Shown one piece after another: positions 25,019 through 34,406 of a DNA stretch of 64,000 nt. Location of the stretch: contig NZ_JYCN01000016.1 of the NCBI RefSeq assembly GCF_000876655.1, positions 62,001-126,000 on the forward strand, read 5' to 3'. Source of the DNA: Arthrobacter sp. SPG23. Lineage in GTDB: Bacteria > Actinomycetota > Actinomycetes > Actinomycetales > Micrococcaceae. The position numbers were made by a program, and so were the translations under genes. The notes beneath the pieces are model-generated. The model made no database searches and was not told the DNA's origin. It saw nothing but the letters and a program-made list of their open reading frames with translations. The stretch's first letter is position 1. Each line of letters opens with the position of its first letter.

Positions 25019-26794
25019 TCAGGCTGAGCGGCTGCTCTGCTTATATTCCTCCAGACTAGCCGCGGCCTGGGCTGTGGCGGCCGCGTGGCGGGCTGCCTGC
25101 CAGCCGAAGGTCATGCCGGCGCCGACCTGCACGCCTGCGCCGGGGTATTCCGAGCCCATGACCGACGCGGCGTCGTTTCCAGCGGCATAGAGTCCGGCCA
25201 CCGGTTTGCCCTGGGTATCGAGTGCCTGCCCGTTTCCGTCGGTGAGCACCCCGTAGGCGGTGGCCAGCGGTGTGGGCACGACGGCCATCGCATAAAAGGG
25301 CGCCTTCAGCAGCGGCCCGATGTTCGGGTTCGGCCCATGGTCCGGGTCTCCGGCCACCTGACCGAAGAGCAGCTCGCCCTTGTGGAAGTCCTCATCCACG
25401 CCGGTGGCGGCAAATCCGTTGTAGCGCTGCACGGTCGACTCCAAGCCCGCGGCGTCCACGCCGATCTGCGCCGCTAAGTCGGTGAGGGTCTCTGCCTCGT
25501 AGAGATAACCGTCCTTGATGTAGCGCCGCAGTGCCGCACGCGGCAGGTGGGGCATCGTGATCATGCCCAGCCCGTACTTTGCCAAGGTCCGCGAGTCCAC
25601 GACCAGCCAGGCCGGCACCGCGGCGGCGTCCGGGGAGGCGAACATGGCCCGCACGAAACGGTGGTAGGAACAGGATTCGTCCACGAAGCGCAAGCCGTTA
25701 GAGTCCACGGCGATCACGCCGGGACGGGCACGGTCCCAGATGTGCGGGAAGACCACGCGAGAACCGTCCCTTCGTCGTCCGATGGAGCTGGGGAACCACA
25801 GTGCGTTTTCCCCGTTATCCCTGGCCAGCGCGGCACCGGCCTCCCTGGCGAGGGACAGCGTGTCTCCGGTGGACCCTTCCCCGGCCCGCGAGTAGAGCGG
25901 CGTGGGGGAAGGCAGCAACTTCTTTCGCATTTCAGCGTTTTGGGCGAAGCCGCCGGCGGCGAGCACCACGCCTTGGCGGGAACGGATGCGCAGGCGCCTG
26001 CCGTTCTGCACAACCACCGCACCGACAACACGGTCCCCGTCCTTAACTAGTTCGGTGGTTTGCGCACCGAAAAGGAATTCCACCCCGCGCTTGCGCGATT
26101 CGTGGAACATGCGGGCCACAAGCCCGTTGCCCATTACCAGACGCGTGCCTCGCGGACGTGTGAGCCGGTCAAGTGCCCACCGCAGGCCGAGTTGTGCAGC
26201 CAGAGCCACGGCCTTGCCACGCTCAGCCAGCGAGCCGTTGTAGAGCTTGAGCAAGGCGGACACGTCCGCGCGGCGCAACATCAGGGTCCCGCCCAGAAGA
26301 GCGAACTCGGGTACCGGCGGACGGACACGGCCGAAGTCGGCCTTGTCCAGCAGGCGCCCGTCGAAGGGGTCCGGTTCCAATGCGCGTCCGGTCTTACCAG
26401 TCTCGGGCAGTTCGGAGTGGTAGTCGACCACGGCAGGGGAGCGACGGAAGGTGACGCCGAGGTCATACATCGCGTCCAGCATCTTCGGCGCGGCGTCCAG
26501 ATAGGCGAGCCAGCCTTCACGCGGGGCCTTGCCGCTCACCACGGCATCCAGATAGCGTGCGGCGCGGTCGTAATCGTCCAGGATTCCGTCTTCACGCTGG
26601 AATCGGTTGTTGGGCACCCAACAAGTCCCGGCCGAGTACGCGGTGGTTCCCCCGAGGAATTCGGTTTTTTCCAAGACCAGGACTTCCGCGCCCAGGGCCG
26701 CGGCAGTCAATGCCGCTGAAAGCCCCGCCGCTCCAGTACCGAGCACCAAAAGGTCCACTTCCTGATCCCAATTGTCCGACAGGGGCGTTTTCAT
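25019..26794 (-). CDS. KstD/fumarate-reductase-like FAD dehydrogenase
   Basis: FAD-dependent oxidoreductase of 591 residues in the 3-ketosteroid-dehydrogenase/fumarate-reductase flavoprotein family. N-terminal dinucleotide motif [20 protein letters not shown] with ELGG-like [16 protein letters not shown], second FAD region [12 protein letters not shown], and the C-terminal [20 protein letters not shown] with [14 protein letters not shown]. These enzymes insert a double bond next to a carbonyl in ring substrates. GGAGAAAC precedes ATG 26794. A paralogue with the same C-terminal motif closes the plus-strand run at 34407. Substrate unknown; steroid or cyclohexanone-type acids are candidates. Confidence 0.8.
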   Translation of the reverse strand: MKTPLSDNWDQEVDLLVLGTGAAGLSAALTAAALGAEVLVLEKTEFLGGTTAYSAGTCWVPNNRFQREDGILDDYDRAARYLDAVVSGKAPREGWLAYLDAAPKMLDAMYDLGVTFRRSPAVVDYHSELPETGKTGRALEPDPFDGRLLDKADFGRVRPPVPEFALLGGTLMLRRADVSALLKLYNGSLAERGKAVALAAQLGLRWALDRLTRPRGTRLVMGNGLVARMFHESRKRGVEFLFGAQTTELVKDGDRVVGAVVVQNGRRLRIRSRQGVVLAAGGFAQNAEMRKKLLPSPTPLYSRAGEGSTGDTLSLAREAGAALARDNGENALWFPSSIGRRRDGSRVVFPHIWDRARPGVIAVDSNGLRFVDESCSYHRFVRAMFASPDAAAVPAWLVVDSRTLAKYGLGMITMPHLPRAALRRYIKDGYLYEAETLTDLAAQIGVDAAGLESTVQRYNGFAATGVDEDFHKGELLFGQVAGDPDHGPNPNIGPLLKAPFYAMAVVPTPLATAYGVLTDGNGQALDTQGKPVAGLYAAGNDAASVMGSEYPGAGVQVGAGMTFGWQAARHAAATAQAAASLEEYKQSSRSA

Positions 26795-27104
26795 GTTTCT
26801 CCTTCGCGCACATCTGTGTGCGTCGCGTGCTGTATGTCCTCCTCATTATGGGCGCCATACAATGTAGCGTCTATGACTAATTAGGTCACTGATTATGTGC
26901 AAAACAAGAATAGTCTGGGTCTGACGGGCTGGACCGACATGCCGCGGTCGTCCCGGGACGAGGAGCCTGGAACCAGCAGATCGTTTCGGAGCCGCTGGTT
27001 ACTGAAGAGGGAAATCCCGAGTGACTCATCGGTGGTTGGACCGCCGACCTCCGCGTCCGAGGACGGTGCTATGTGGCCATTTCTAAACCGTGGGCCTTGG
27101 ACGA
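26795..27104. other. intergenic between flavoprotein and LysR relic
   Basis: About 310 bp with no convincing gene on either strand. It must hold the promoter of the minus-strand flavoprotein gene, but no clear -35/-10 pair can be defended. Confidence 0.35.
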
Positions 27105-27290
27105 GACGACCCGCGGAGGAGGTCCGGTCGTGGCCGCGCGGCGGGCAAGGTCCAGTTCCTCGAGGATCTTCCGGGCATGCCGCAGGAATGACAATCCGGC
27201 GGCCGTCAGTGAGACGGCCCGGGTATTGCGCTCGAACAGGTCCCCGCCAAAGTGGAGCTCCTCCGCGACGGCCGCAGCCCCCTGTCGTTT
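27105..27290 (-). pseudogene. LysR relic lacking its HTH
   Basis: On the minus strand the frame reads AAVAEELHFG and then at once GDLFERNTRAVSLTAAGLSF, followed by LRHARKILEELDLARRAA. In the intact LysR gene next door the same two segments (AVAEELHFG and TRLFERNTRSVALTPAG) are separated by about 27 residues that form most of the helix-turn-helix. So the relic has lost exactly that part in frame; nothing of the effector domain remains. It lies just upstream of and antiparallel to the intact LysR gene and is probably a decayed regulator for the flavoprotein gene to its left. Confidence 0.65.
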
Positions 27291-27322
27291 CGATGTTCAG
27301 GTAAAGGGTACATTCTGAAGAC

Positions 27323-28225
27323 ATGACAGAGATCCGTTGGCTGGAAGCGTTCGTTGCGGTGGCCGAAGAACTGCACTTCGGCCGTGCTGCTCAGCGCCTG
27401 CACACGTCACAGTCCCCGCTGAGCCAGACGATCCGGAAGCTTGAGGCTGATTTGGGGACGCGCCTTTTTGAGCGCAACACCCGAAGCGTGGCCTTAACGC
27501 CGGCGGGGTATGCCCTCCTGCCGCGCGCGTACCGTGTGTTGCGCGAGATGCGTCTGGCCCGGGAGGCGGCCCAGGCCGAGGTTGAGGGCGTCCGGGGCAA
27601 CATCAGAATCGGATTCTCCGGAGCTGTGAACCACCTGACCCTCCCGCCGCTGACCCGTGCCGTGCGCCGGCGTCACCCCGACATCAAAATGGACCTCACG
27701 AGCCGTGTGCGCACGGCCGACGGGTTAGCCAGCGTCGCGAACGGCACCCTGGACGTTGCCTTCGTGGGCCTTCCCGATACTCCGGTTCCCTCGGTGATGA
27801 CGCGCTTGGTCGCAAGGGAGGAAATCGGGGCGGTGCTGCCGCTGGATCATCCGCTGGCGCAGGAAAAGTCCATACCGTTGCAGGCTCTGGCGGCCGATGA
27901 CTTCATATCTCCGCCGCTGGATGGCTCGTCCTCCATGACCGAAGTGATGCTCGCCTCGTGTATGGCGGCCGGCTTCCGCCCCCGCATAGTCCAGGAATTA
28001 TCGGACCCCTACATGGTGCTGACCTTCGTGGCCGCAGGCGTGGGCGTGACCCTCATGAGCAGCGGGATAGCCGGGATCATACCCTCGGGTGCGACGTATG
28101 TGGCACTGGATCACCCGCAGCACTTCATGAACCACGCCGTCGCGTGGTCCGAGGAAAACGACTCCGCTGTGCTGGCGGCGGTGCTCGCCATTGTCGAGGA
28201 GATCTTTCCTGAGATCCCCAACTAG
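27323..28225 (+). CDS. LysR-family regulator
   Basis: 300-residue LTTR. HTH region ELHFGRAAQRLHTSQSPLSQ, followed by KLEADLGTRLFERNT and a typical effector domain (IRIGFSGAVNHLTLPPL, AVLPLDHPLA, FVAAGVGVTLMSSGIA). It is read in the same direction as, and 175 bp before, the MFS transporter that opens the shikimate-type cluster, and is the obvious regulator for that cluster. The HTH is of the BenM/CatR subtype, whose members often respond to aromatic acids. Confidence 0.85.
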   Translation: MTEIRWLEAFVAVAEELHFGRAAQRLHTSQSPLSQTIRKLEADLGTRLFERNTRSVALTPAGYALLPRAYRVLREMRLAREAAQAEVEGVRGNIRIGFSGAVNHLTLPPLTRAVRRRHPDIKMDLTSRVRTADGLASVANGTLDVAFVGLPDTPVPSVMTRLVAREEIGAVLPLDHPLAQEKSIPLQALAADDFISPPLDGSSSMTEVMLASCMAAGFRPRIVQELSDPYMVLTFVAAGVGVTLMSSGIAGIIPSGATYVALDHPQHFMNHAVAWSEENDSAVLAAVLAIVEEIFPEIPN

Positions 28226-28399
28226 TCATCCGCTCGATATAGTCGAATTACAGCATAGTGATAGATGATTTTAGTCGTGGACAAGCTAAGTGGTCGCAGC
28301 CACACTGGAGGGGAGAAGCCGCATAGCGCGGCAAACCGTTTCGCAGCCCGGCCCACCCCCAAGAGCCCCGGAACGGTCCCGTTACCTGAAGGGAACACC

Positions 28400-29812
28400 A
28401 TGTCAGTGTCGACATCGGCGCCAGCACGCCCCAAGAACAATGCGAAGATCGCAGCAGTTTCGGGGTTCGTGGGCAGCGCACTTGAGTACTACGACTTCTT
28501 TATCTTTGGCTCAGCCGCAGCGCTGATCTTCGGCAAGCTGTTCTTCGCCCCGGGTCCTTCGGCAATGCTCCTGTCATTCGCAACAGTAGGTGTCGCATAT
28601 ATCGCACGCCCCCTTGGTGCAGTGATCTGTGGCCACCTCGGCGACAAGTTCGGCCGAAAGAAGGTCCTGCTGCTCACTCTCCTGCTGATGGGTGCCTCAA
28701 CCTTCCTGATCGGCTGCCTCCCCACCTACAACGACATTGGAATGGCAGCGCCGATCCTCATCGTGGCTCTCCGGCTCCTGCAGGGACTCTCCGCCGGCGG
28801 CGAATCGCCGGGCTCAAGTTCCCTCACGCTCGAGCACGCACCGGACAGGAAGCGCGCTTTCTACACCAGCTGGACGATGAGCGGCATCATGTTCGGCATC
28901 GTGCTCTCCACGCTCGTGTTCATTCCCGTGGCATCCATGCCCGAGGACCAGCTGCTTGCCTGGGGCTGGCGCGTCCCGTTCCTCGCCAGCGCAGTGGTGA
29001 CGGTCATCGCCTTTGTGCTCCGGCGGCTCCTGGAGGAGCCGCCGGTCTTCGCCGACGTCAAAGCGCAGGATGAAGTGGTCAAGGTTCCGATTGTCACCCT
29101 GTTCCGGCACCACTGGGTTACCGTCATCCGGGTCACCGCAATGTCTCTGTTTACTATCATCAACACCATCATCAATGTCTTTGCGTTGTCCTACGCCACC
29201 TCCGTGATCGGCGTTGAAAAGGGGCTGATGCTGACCGTAATCGCAGTGGCCAACCTCACCGCCGTGGCCATGGGCCCGCTGGCCGGCATCCTCTCTGACC
29301 GGATCGGGCGTAAACCCGTCTTCGTCACCGGTCTGGTGCTGCAGATAGTGATGATCTTCGTGTTCTTCTCGGCCCTGTCGGCGGCGAATGTGCCGCTGAT
29401 CTTTGTGACCGGCATCCTGCTGATCGGGGTTGCGTACACCGGGTCGAACTCCATCTACCCCGCATTCTTCCCGGAGCAGTTCCCGGTCAAGGTCCGCTAC
29501 TCCGGTATGGCCATTAGCCTGATGTTCGGACTCCTGCTGGCAGGATTCGCGCCGGTCATTTCCGAGCTGCTGATCGGCGGCGACAAAGCCAACTGGGTTC
29601 CGGTCGCAACGTTCGCCGCCGTGGCCTGCGCCATCTCCGCCGTCGCAGCGCTTCTGGCACCTGAAACGTTCAAGACTCCGACGGCCCTGCTGGGACTGAA
29701 GAAGACCGACCCGCGGCGCCACGCGGCGTCGTCCGTCACCCCTGAGGCCTCATCACGGCAGTCCAGCACGGCCGACGACGCTTCCACGGTTGCAGACCAG
29801 GCGCGGGCATGA
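28400..29812 (+). CDS. MFS metabolite:H+ symporter, shikimate-transporter type
   Basis: Inner-membrane transporter of about 470 residues in the MHS family (ShiA, KgtP, ProP relatives). N-terminal FVGSALEYYDFFIFGSAAAL is the family signature with its conserved acidic residue in TM1; IARPLGAVICGHLGDKFGRK is the loop 2-3 motif; LRLLQGLSAGGESPG corresponds to TM4; GILSDRIGRKPV repeats the motif in the second half. Twelve hydrophobic segments fit. ATG 28400 is chosen since GAAGGGA lies five bases before it. It overlaps the shikimate dehydrogenase start by ATGA, which supports shikimate, quinate or a related hydroxyacid as substrate. Confidence 0.85.
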   Translation: MSVSTSAPARPKNNAKIAAVSGFVGSALEYYDFFIFGSAAALIFGKLFFAPGPSAMLLSFATVGVAYIARPLGAVICGHLGDKFGRKKVLLLTLLLMGASTFLIGCLPTYNDIGMAAPILIVALRLLQGLSAGGESPGSSSLTLEHAPDRKRAFYTSWTMSGIMFGIVLSTLVFIPVASMPEDQLLAWGWRVPFLASAVVTVIAFVLRRLLEEPPVFADVKAQDEVVKVPIVTLFRHHWVTVIRVTAMSLFTIINTIINVFALSYATSVIGVEKGLMLTVIAVANLTAVAMGPLAGILSDRIGRKPVFVTGLVLQIVMIFVFFSALSAANVPLIFVTGILLIGVAYTGSNSIYPAFFPEQFPVKVRYSGMAISLMFGLLLAGFAPVISELLIGGDKANWVPVATFAAVACAISAVAALLAPETFKTPTALLGLKKTDPRRHAASSVTPEASSRQSSTADDASTVADQARA

Positions 29813-30717
29813 GCCAGCAGACCATGCCGGGCACCTGGGCATTCCGGCCGCGTGAAGCCGATACCAGCCATCGGTTCGTGGTGGGTTTGCTCGGCTCCGG
29901 TATCCGCGGATCGCTCACCCCGGGCCTGCACGAAGCCGAAGCCGACCGGCTGGGCCTTGCCTACACCTACCGCGTCATCGACCTGGACGCCATCGGACAA
30001 CCCGCAGAAAGGTCCGCGGCGCTGGTCCGGCATGCATCCGATCTCGGATTCGACGGCCTGAACGTCACCCACCCAAGCAAGCAACTGGTGCAGGACGGCC
30101 TGGACGAGCTTTCGCCTGAAGCCCGGATCCTCGGCGCCGTCAACACCATCACCTTTCACGACGGCAAGGCCGTAGGCCACAACACGGACCACACCGGCTT
30201 CATCGGCGGACTCCGGGCCGGCCTCCCGTCCGCCGCGACCGGCTCAGTGGTACAGATCGGTGCCGGGGGAGCTGGCGCAGCAGTGGCCTTCGGCCTACTC
30301 AGCACCGGAACCCGGCACCTGGTCATCGCGGACATCGAGCCGGCCCGAGCCGAAGCCCTGGCCGCCCGTCTGGCCCCGCACTTCCCGGACAGCCAGCTCT
30401 CGGTGACCCGCACGGATGCTGTTGCCGGAAGCATCCGGGAAGCAGACGGGCTGGTGAACTCAACACCCATCGGCATGACAGGCCACCCCGGTGTTCCCGT
30501 GGATCCCGGCCTGATCCACCCCGGGTTGTGGGTGGCGGACGTGATCTACCGGCCGCTTGAAACCGAACTGATCAAGGCAGCCCGCGGCAAGGGCTGTGCC
30601 GTGCTCGACGGCGGACGCATGGTGGTGGGTCAGGCCGCCGCCGCCTTCGAGCTCTTCACCGGCATCCCCGCCGACGCCGAGCGCATGCTGGCCATGTTTC
30701 GACAGGCGATCAGCTAG
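29809..30717 (+). CDS. quinate/shikimate 5-dehydrogenase
   Basis: AroE-family enzyme of 302 residues. Substrate domain with GLNVTHPSKQLV (catalytic Lys and Asn-Val-Thr motif), HNTDHTGF carrying the paired catalytic Asp, then the nucleotide motif VVQIGAGGAGAAVAFGLL and VNSTPIGMTGHPG. Because it sits behind a transporter in a catabolic run rather than near aro genes, a catabolic role (shikimate to 3-dehydroshikimate, or quinate to 3-dehydroquinate) is more likely than biosynthesis. Start ATG overlaps the transporter stop. Confidence 0.85.
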   Translation: MSQQTMPGTWAFRPREADTSHRFVVGLLGSGIRGSLTPGLHEAEADRLGLAYTYRVIDLDAIGQPAERSAALVRHASDLGFDGLNVTHPSKQLVQDGLDELSPEARILGAVNTITFHDGKAVGHNTDHTGFIGGLRAGLPSAATGSVVQIGAGGAGAAVAFGLLSTGTRHLVIADIEPARAEALAARLAPHFPDSQLSVTRTDAVAGSIREADGLVNSTPIGMTGHPGVPVDPGLIHPGLWVADVIYRPLETELIKAARGKGCAVLDGGRMVVGQAAAAFELFTGIPADAERMLAMFRQAIS

Positions 30718-30719
30718 CT

Positions 30720-31457
30720 ATGGATTCCCAGGCACCGAGCACCATGGCCGAATCCCGCTGCCTCGTCATCGGGGCGGCCAGCGGCATCGGACGTGCGACG
30801 GCGGCACGCCTCAGGGCGTCCGGCGCCGCGGTGACGGGTGCGGACCTGCGCTCGGCCACTTGGCCGGGCGGACCAGGCACCTCACTCGCCATGGACGTCA
30901 CCGACCCGGCATCGGTTGCGGCGGCCGTCTCCGCGGCGGCCCAGGAGATGGGCGGGCTCGACGCGGTGGTGAACTGCGCGGGCATCCTGGGTCCCGTGGC
31001 CCCGGCAGCCGCCACTTCGGTGGAAGATTTCGAACGCATCATGAAGATCAACCTGACAGGGGCGTTCATTGTCTCGCAGGCCGTCCTGCCGGGGATGGCC
31101 GAGGCAGGCTACGGCCGCCTGCTCCACATCTCTTCGACGGCGGGCAAGGAAGGCGTGGTCAACATGCCCGCCTACTCTGCCAGTAAGGCCGGGATCCTGG
31201 GCCTGGTCAAGTCACTGGCCAAGGAGTTCGCATTGTCCGGCGTCACCGTCAATGCCCTAGCCCCGGGCAATGTGGTGACCCCGCTTTTCGCGGAAGTGCC
31301 GGAAGAACAGCAGGCGGCCCAGGCCGCCAAGATCCCGATGGGCAGGTTCGGGACGCCGGCCGAAGCGGCCGCGCTCATCGAATTCATCGTTTCACCGGCG
31401 GCGTCCTACACCACCGGCTCCGTCTTCGATCTGTCCGGCGGCCGGGCCACCTACTAG
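30720..31457 (+). CDS. SDR-family oxidoreductase
   Basis: NAD(P)-dependent dehydrogenase of about 245 residues: CLVIGAASGIGRATAARL, NCAG at about 85, HISSTAGKEG with the catalytic Ser and YSASKAG with Tyr/Lys, ending SVFDLSGGRATY as in 3-oxoacyl-ACP-reductase-like SDRs. Lies two bases after the shikimate dehydrogenase stop. Probably oxidises or reduces a ring hydroxyl in the same pathway. A second in-frame ATG at 30744 is possible. Confidence 0.85.
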   Translation: MDSQAPSTMAESRCLVIGAASGIGRATAARLRASGAAVTGADLRSATWPGGPGTSLAMDVTDPASVAAAVSAAAQEMGGLDAVVNCAGILGPVAPAAATSVEDFERIMKINLTGAFIVSQAVLPGMAEAGYGRLLHISSTAGKEGVVNMPAYSASKAGILGLVKSLAKEFALSGVTVNALAPGNVVTPLFAEVPEEQQAAQAAKIPMGRFGTPAEAAALIEFIVSPAASYTTGSVFDLSGGRATY

Positions 31458-31524
31458 CCCCGCACCAGCCTTTGCCGGACCGCACCACAATTTCCTACCA
31501 GCACCAGAAAGATGGCACCTGTTG

Positions 31525-32691
31525 ATGATCACCCCATCACCTGTCACCGCCCGCCCCCTCCGCATTGGAATTGCGGGATGCGGGGCGATCTCCCGCAACC
31601 ACCTCGAGGCATTCCGCGCCCTTGACGACGTCGTCATCGTGGGCGTCTGCGACATCGATCTTCAGCGCGCCCGGGACACCGCCGAAGCCTGGGGACTCCC
31701 TGCAGCTGTCAACACGGTCCAGGAGCTCCTGGCGCTGGACCTGGACATCGTCGCGGTCTGCACCCCGCACCCCACCCACGAGGACGTGGTGCTGCAGGCC
31801 GCCGCCGCAGGAGTCCACGTGCTCTGCGAAAAGCCCATCGCCACTGACCTGGCGTCCGCGGAACGCATGGTGAAGGCCTGCGATGACGCCGGCGTGAAAC
31901 TCGGTGTCCTCTTTCAGCGCCGGTTCTGGCCGGCCGCCCGGCGCATCCGCGCAGCGATCGACGATGGCACGCTTGGCCGGCCCATCATGGGCCAGTGCTC
32001 GGTGATGCTGCACCGGGACCCGGAGTACTACTCCCGCGACGCCTGGCGCGGGACCTGGGTCAGTGACGGCGGCGGGGTGCTGATGACCCAGGCCATCCAC
32101 TACATCGACCTGCTGCAGTGGTTTATGGGTGACGTGGCCGAGGTCTACGGGAAAATCAACACCTACAAGCACGGCGAGCACATCGAAGTGGAAGACTCGG
32201 CAACCGCCGTCATCACGTTCACCTCCGGCGCCATGGCCACCCTCGAAGCGTCGACGGCGTTGTCCCCGAGCCTGGGCGTGCAGATCCGGGTCACGGGGGA
32301 AACCGGAGCCTCCGCTTCCCTGACCGAATTCCCGGAAGGCAGCGACGGGCGCGTGGACCTGTGGGCAGTGGCGGGGACCATCAGCACCGAGCCCGTCTAC
32401 CCTGAAGGAGTTGACCCGAACGTCAGTCTCACCACGATCAACGGCCAGCTCATCCCGCACCACACTGCCCAAGTCCGGGACTTTGTCCGGAGTATGCGCG
32501 GCGGCGGAGAACCGGCCATCACCGGCCAAGACGCGACGAAAGCCCTACGGATACTGCTGGCGGTCTACGAATCATCCCGTACAGGTCTGCCGGTCCGCTT
32601 CGCCCCGCTGACAGAAAGCACACGACCCCAAACACAGACTGCCGGGGCCACCCCACACAACGAACTGAGCCTGAACGGAGCAAAGTCATGA
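31525..32691 (+). CDS. Gfo/Idh/MocA-family oxidoreductase
   Basis: About 388 residues with the Rossmann motif IGIAGCGAISRNHLEAF, the EKP motif (HVLCEKPIATDL) whose Lys assists catalysis, and a C-terminal sheet domain (GGVLMTQAIHYIDLLQWFMG with the active-site His). Family members oxidise sugars and cyclitols such as inositol. Substrate unassigned; the shikimate-type neighbours suggest a cyclitol acid. ATG 31525 is used; TTG 31522 opens the frame. Stop overlaps the next start by ATGA. Confidence 0.85.
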   Translation: MITPSPVTARPLRIGIAGCGAISRNHLEAFRALDDVVIVGVCDIDLQRARDTAEAWGLPAAVNTVQELLALDLDIVAVCTPHPTHEDVVLQAAAAGVHVLCEKPIATDLASAERMVKACDDAGVKLGVLFQRRFWPAARRIRAAIDDGTLGRPIMGQCSVMLHRDPEYYSRDAWRGTWVSDGGGVLMTQAIHYIDLLQWFMGDVAEVYGKINTYKHGEHIEVEDSATAVITFTSGAMATLEASTALSPSLGVQIRVTGETGASASLTEFPEGSDGRVDLWAVAGTISTEPVYPEGVDPNVSLTTINGQLIPHHTAQVRDFVRSMRGGGEPAITGQDATKALRILLAVYESSRTGLPVRFAPLTESTRPQTQTAGATPHNELSLNGAKS

Positions 32692-33557
32692 CCGAAAACG
32701 CGCACAGGCCCGTCGGCCTGGCCCAGCTGTCCCTGCTGAACACCGCCCCGCCTGAATTGGTGGGAATCGCCGCCCAGGCAGGCTTTGGTTTCGTTGGCGC
32801 CCGGGTGCGCCCCGTGACACCGGCGGAATGCCCCTACGACATGCAGCCGGGGTCAACGATGCTGCGCGAGACGCTGTCGAGGATGGCGGACACGGGCGTG
32901 ACCGTGCGGGATATCGAATTCCTGCTGCTGGACGGCAGCGACCAGCGCGAAGCATGGCTGCGCATGATGGAGGCGGGCCAGGCCCTGGGGGCAAGCTCCC
33001 TCACCGTGGCCGGTGCCGATCCGGACAGCGCCCGACTGGTCGGCACGCTGGCCCGGATGACCGAGGACGGCCGCGGTTTCGGGATCACCCCCACTCTGGA
33101 GGCGATCTCCTACCAGCCCGTCGCCTCGATCGCCCAGGCCGCGGACATCGCCCGCCGGGCCGGCTGCCGGATCGTGGTGGACACCCTGCACTTCCACCGC
33201 TACAACGGTCCGGGCGCGGCCGATCAGTGGGCGGAGCTGCGCGCCAACACAGACCTCGTGCCGCTCCTGCAGCTGTGCGACGGCCCGGCGGAACGGCCAG
33301 GCACCCGCGAGGGACTGGTCACCGAATCCCGCTCGGAGCGGGGCGTTCCCGGCGAGGGCCAGTTCGGTCTCGTGGCGGCGGTTGCCGCACTTCCGGCCGG
33401 CCTTCCGGTCAGTGCGGAGGCCCCTTCGGACCGGCGCGTGGCGGAACTCGGCGAGCTGGGGTGGGCGCGCCGGCTCAAATCCGGGGTGGACGCCGTGCTG
33501 GCCCAGGCAGCCAGCGTGCAGCTGACCGGAACTCTTGACACGGCAGGGGCGAAATGA
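32688..33557 (+). CDS. xylose-isomerase-like TIM-barrel protein
   Basis: 289 residues of the sugar phosphate isomerase/epimerase-AP endonuclease 2 fold. Visible: AQLSLLNTAPPELVGIAAQA, ITPTLEAISYQPV with the metal-binding Glu, RIVVDTLHFHRYN with Asp and His ligands, and LLQLCDGPAERPG. The fold includes 3-dehydroshikimate dehydratases of the AsbF/QuiC type, so in this cluster it is the best candidate to turn 3-dehydroshikimate into protocatechuate, but an epimerase is equally possible. Overlaps both neighbours by four bases. Confidence 0.75.
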   Translation: MTENAHRPVGLAQLSLLNTAPPELVGIAAQAGFGFVGARVRPVTPAECPYDMQPGSTMLRETLSRMADTGVTVRDIEFLLLDGSDQREAWLRMMEAGQALGASSLTVAGADPDSARLVGTLARMTEDGRGFGITPTLEAISYQPVASIAQAADIARRAGCRIVVDTLHFHRYNGPGAADQWAELRANTDLVPLLQLCDGPAERPGTREGLVTESRSERGVPGEGQFGLVAAVAALPAGLPVSAEAPSDRRVAELGELGWARRLKSGVDAVLAQAASVQLTGTLDTAGAK

Positions 33558-34393
33558 GCGGCACCACCGCAGAGACCACGACGACGGAACTTAGTCCGGG
33601 TGTGCAAATCCCGCTTATCAGCCTGGGAACCTGGCCCCTGACGGGTGAGGACGCCGCCGCGGCCGTGAACCAGGCCATCGGCAACGGCTACCGGCACATC
33701 GACACAGCCGAGAACTACGCCAACGAGGCCGCCGTGGGGGAGGGCATCCGCCGCAGCGGCATCGACCGCGGTGACCTGTTCCTCACCACTAAGTTCAACA
33801 CCCAGTGGCACAACCGGAGCGGAGTACGCGATGCTTTCGGCCAGGCGGCGCGGCGGCTCGGAACCGACTACCTGGACCTGTTCCTGGTTCACTGGCCCAA
33901 CCCCGCCCAGGGGCGATTCGTTGAAGCCTGCGAAGGCTTGCAGGACCTCGTTGACGACGGCTCCATCAGGGCCTGGGGCGTCTCAAACTTCAAACCGGCG
34001 CACCTGCAGGCCGTTCAGGAGGCCGGCATGGAGGTCCCGCTGAACCAGGTGCAGGTTGATCCCGAGCACGGCCAACCGGCCCAACTGGCGTACCACCGCG
34101 AGCACGGAATAGTCACTGCCGCCTACAGCCCTTTGGGCGGCAACGGGAGTTTCCTGGAGCAGACGGCTGTGCGCGACCCTGCCAGGGAGCTTGGCAAGAC
34201 ACCGGCCCAGATCGTCCTGCGCTGGCACGTGCAGCACGGCCGCGTGGCGGTGCCGAAATCGGCGGACAGCCAACGCCAACGGGAGAACCTGGAAGTCTTC
34301 AGTTTCGCCCTGACCCAGCAGCACATGGCTGCGATTGATGCACTCGAAACCGGTGCCCCGCCGCGCCTGGACTCCGACACCTACTTCCACTGA
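33554..34393 (+). CDS. aldo/keto reductase, diketogluconate-reductase type
   Basis: 279-residue AKR: GYRHIDTAENYANE with catalytic Asp and Tyr, FLTTKFNT with Lys, LFLVHWPNP with His, NQVQVDPEH, and the NADPH-binding end RVAVPKSADSQRQRENLE. Complete in length and motifs. It would reduce a ketone or aldehyde intermediate of the cluster. Starts inside the stop of the TIM-barrel gene (ATGA). Confidence 0.85.
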   Translation: MSGTTAETTTTELSPGVQIPLISLGTWPLTGEDAAAAVNQAIGNGYRHIDTAENYANEAAVGEGIRRSGIDRGDLFLTTKFNTQWHNRSGVRDAFGQAARRLGTDYLDLFLVHWPNPAQGRFVEACEGLQDLVDDGSIRAWGVSNFKPAHLQAVQEAGMEVPLNQVQVDPEHGQPAQLAYHREHGIVTAAYSPLGGNGSFLEQTAVRDPARELGKTPAQIVLRWHVQHGRVAVPKSADSQRQRENLEVFSFALTQQHMAAIDALETGAPPRLDSDTYFH

Positions 34394-34406
34394 GAAAGCA
34401 CCGAAC

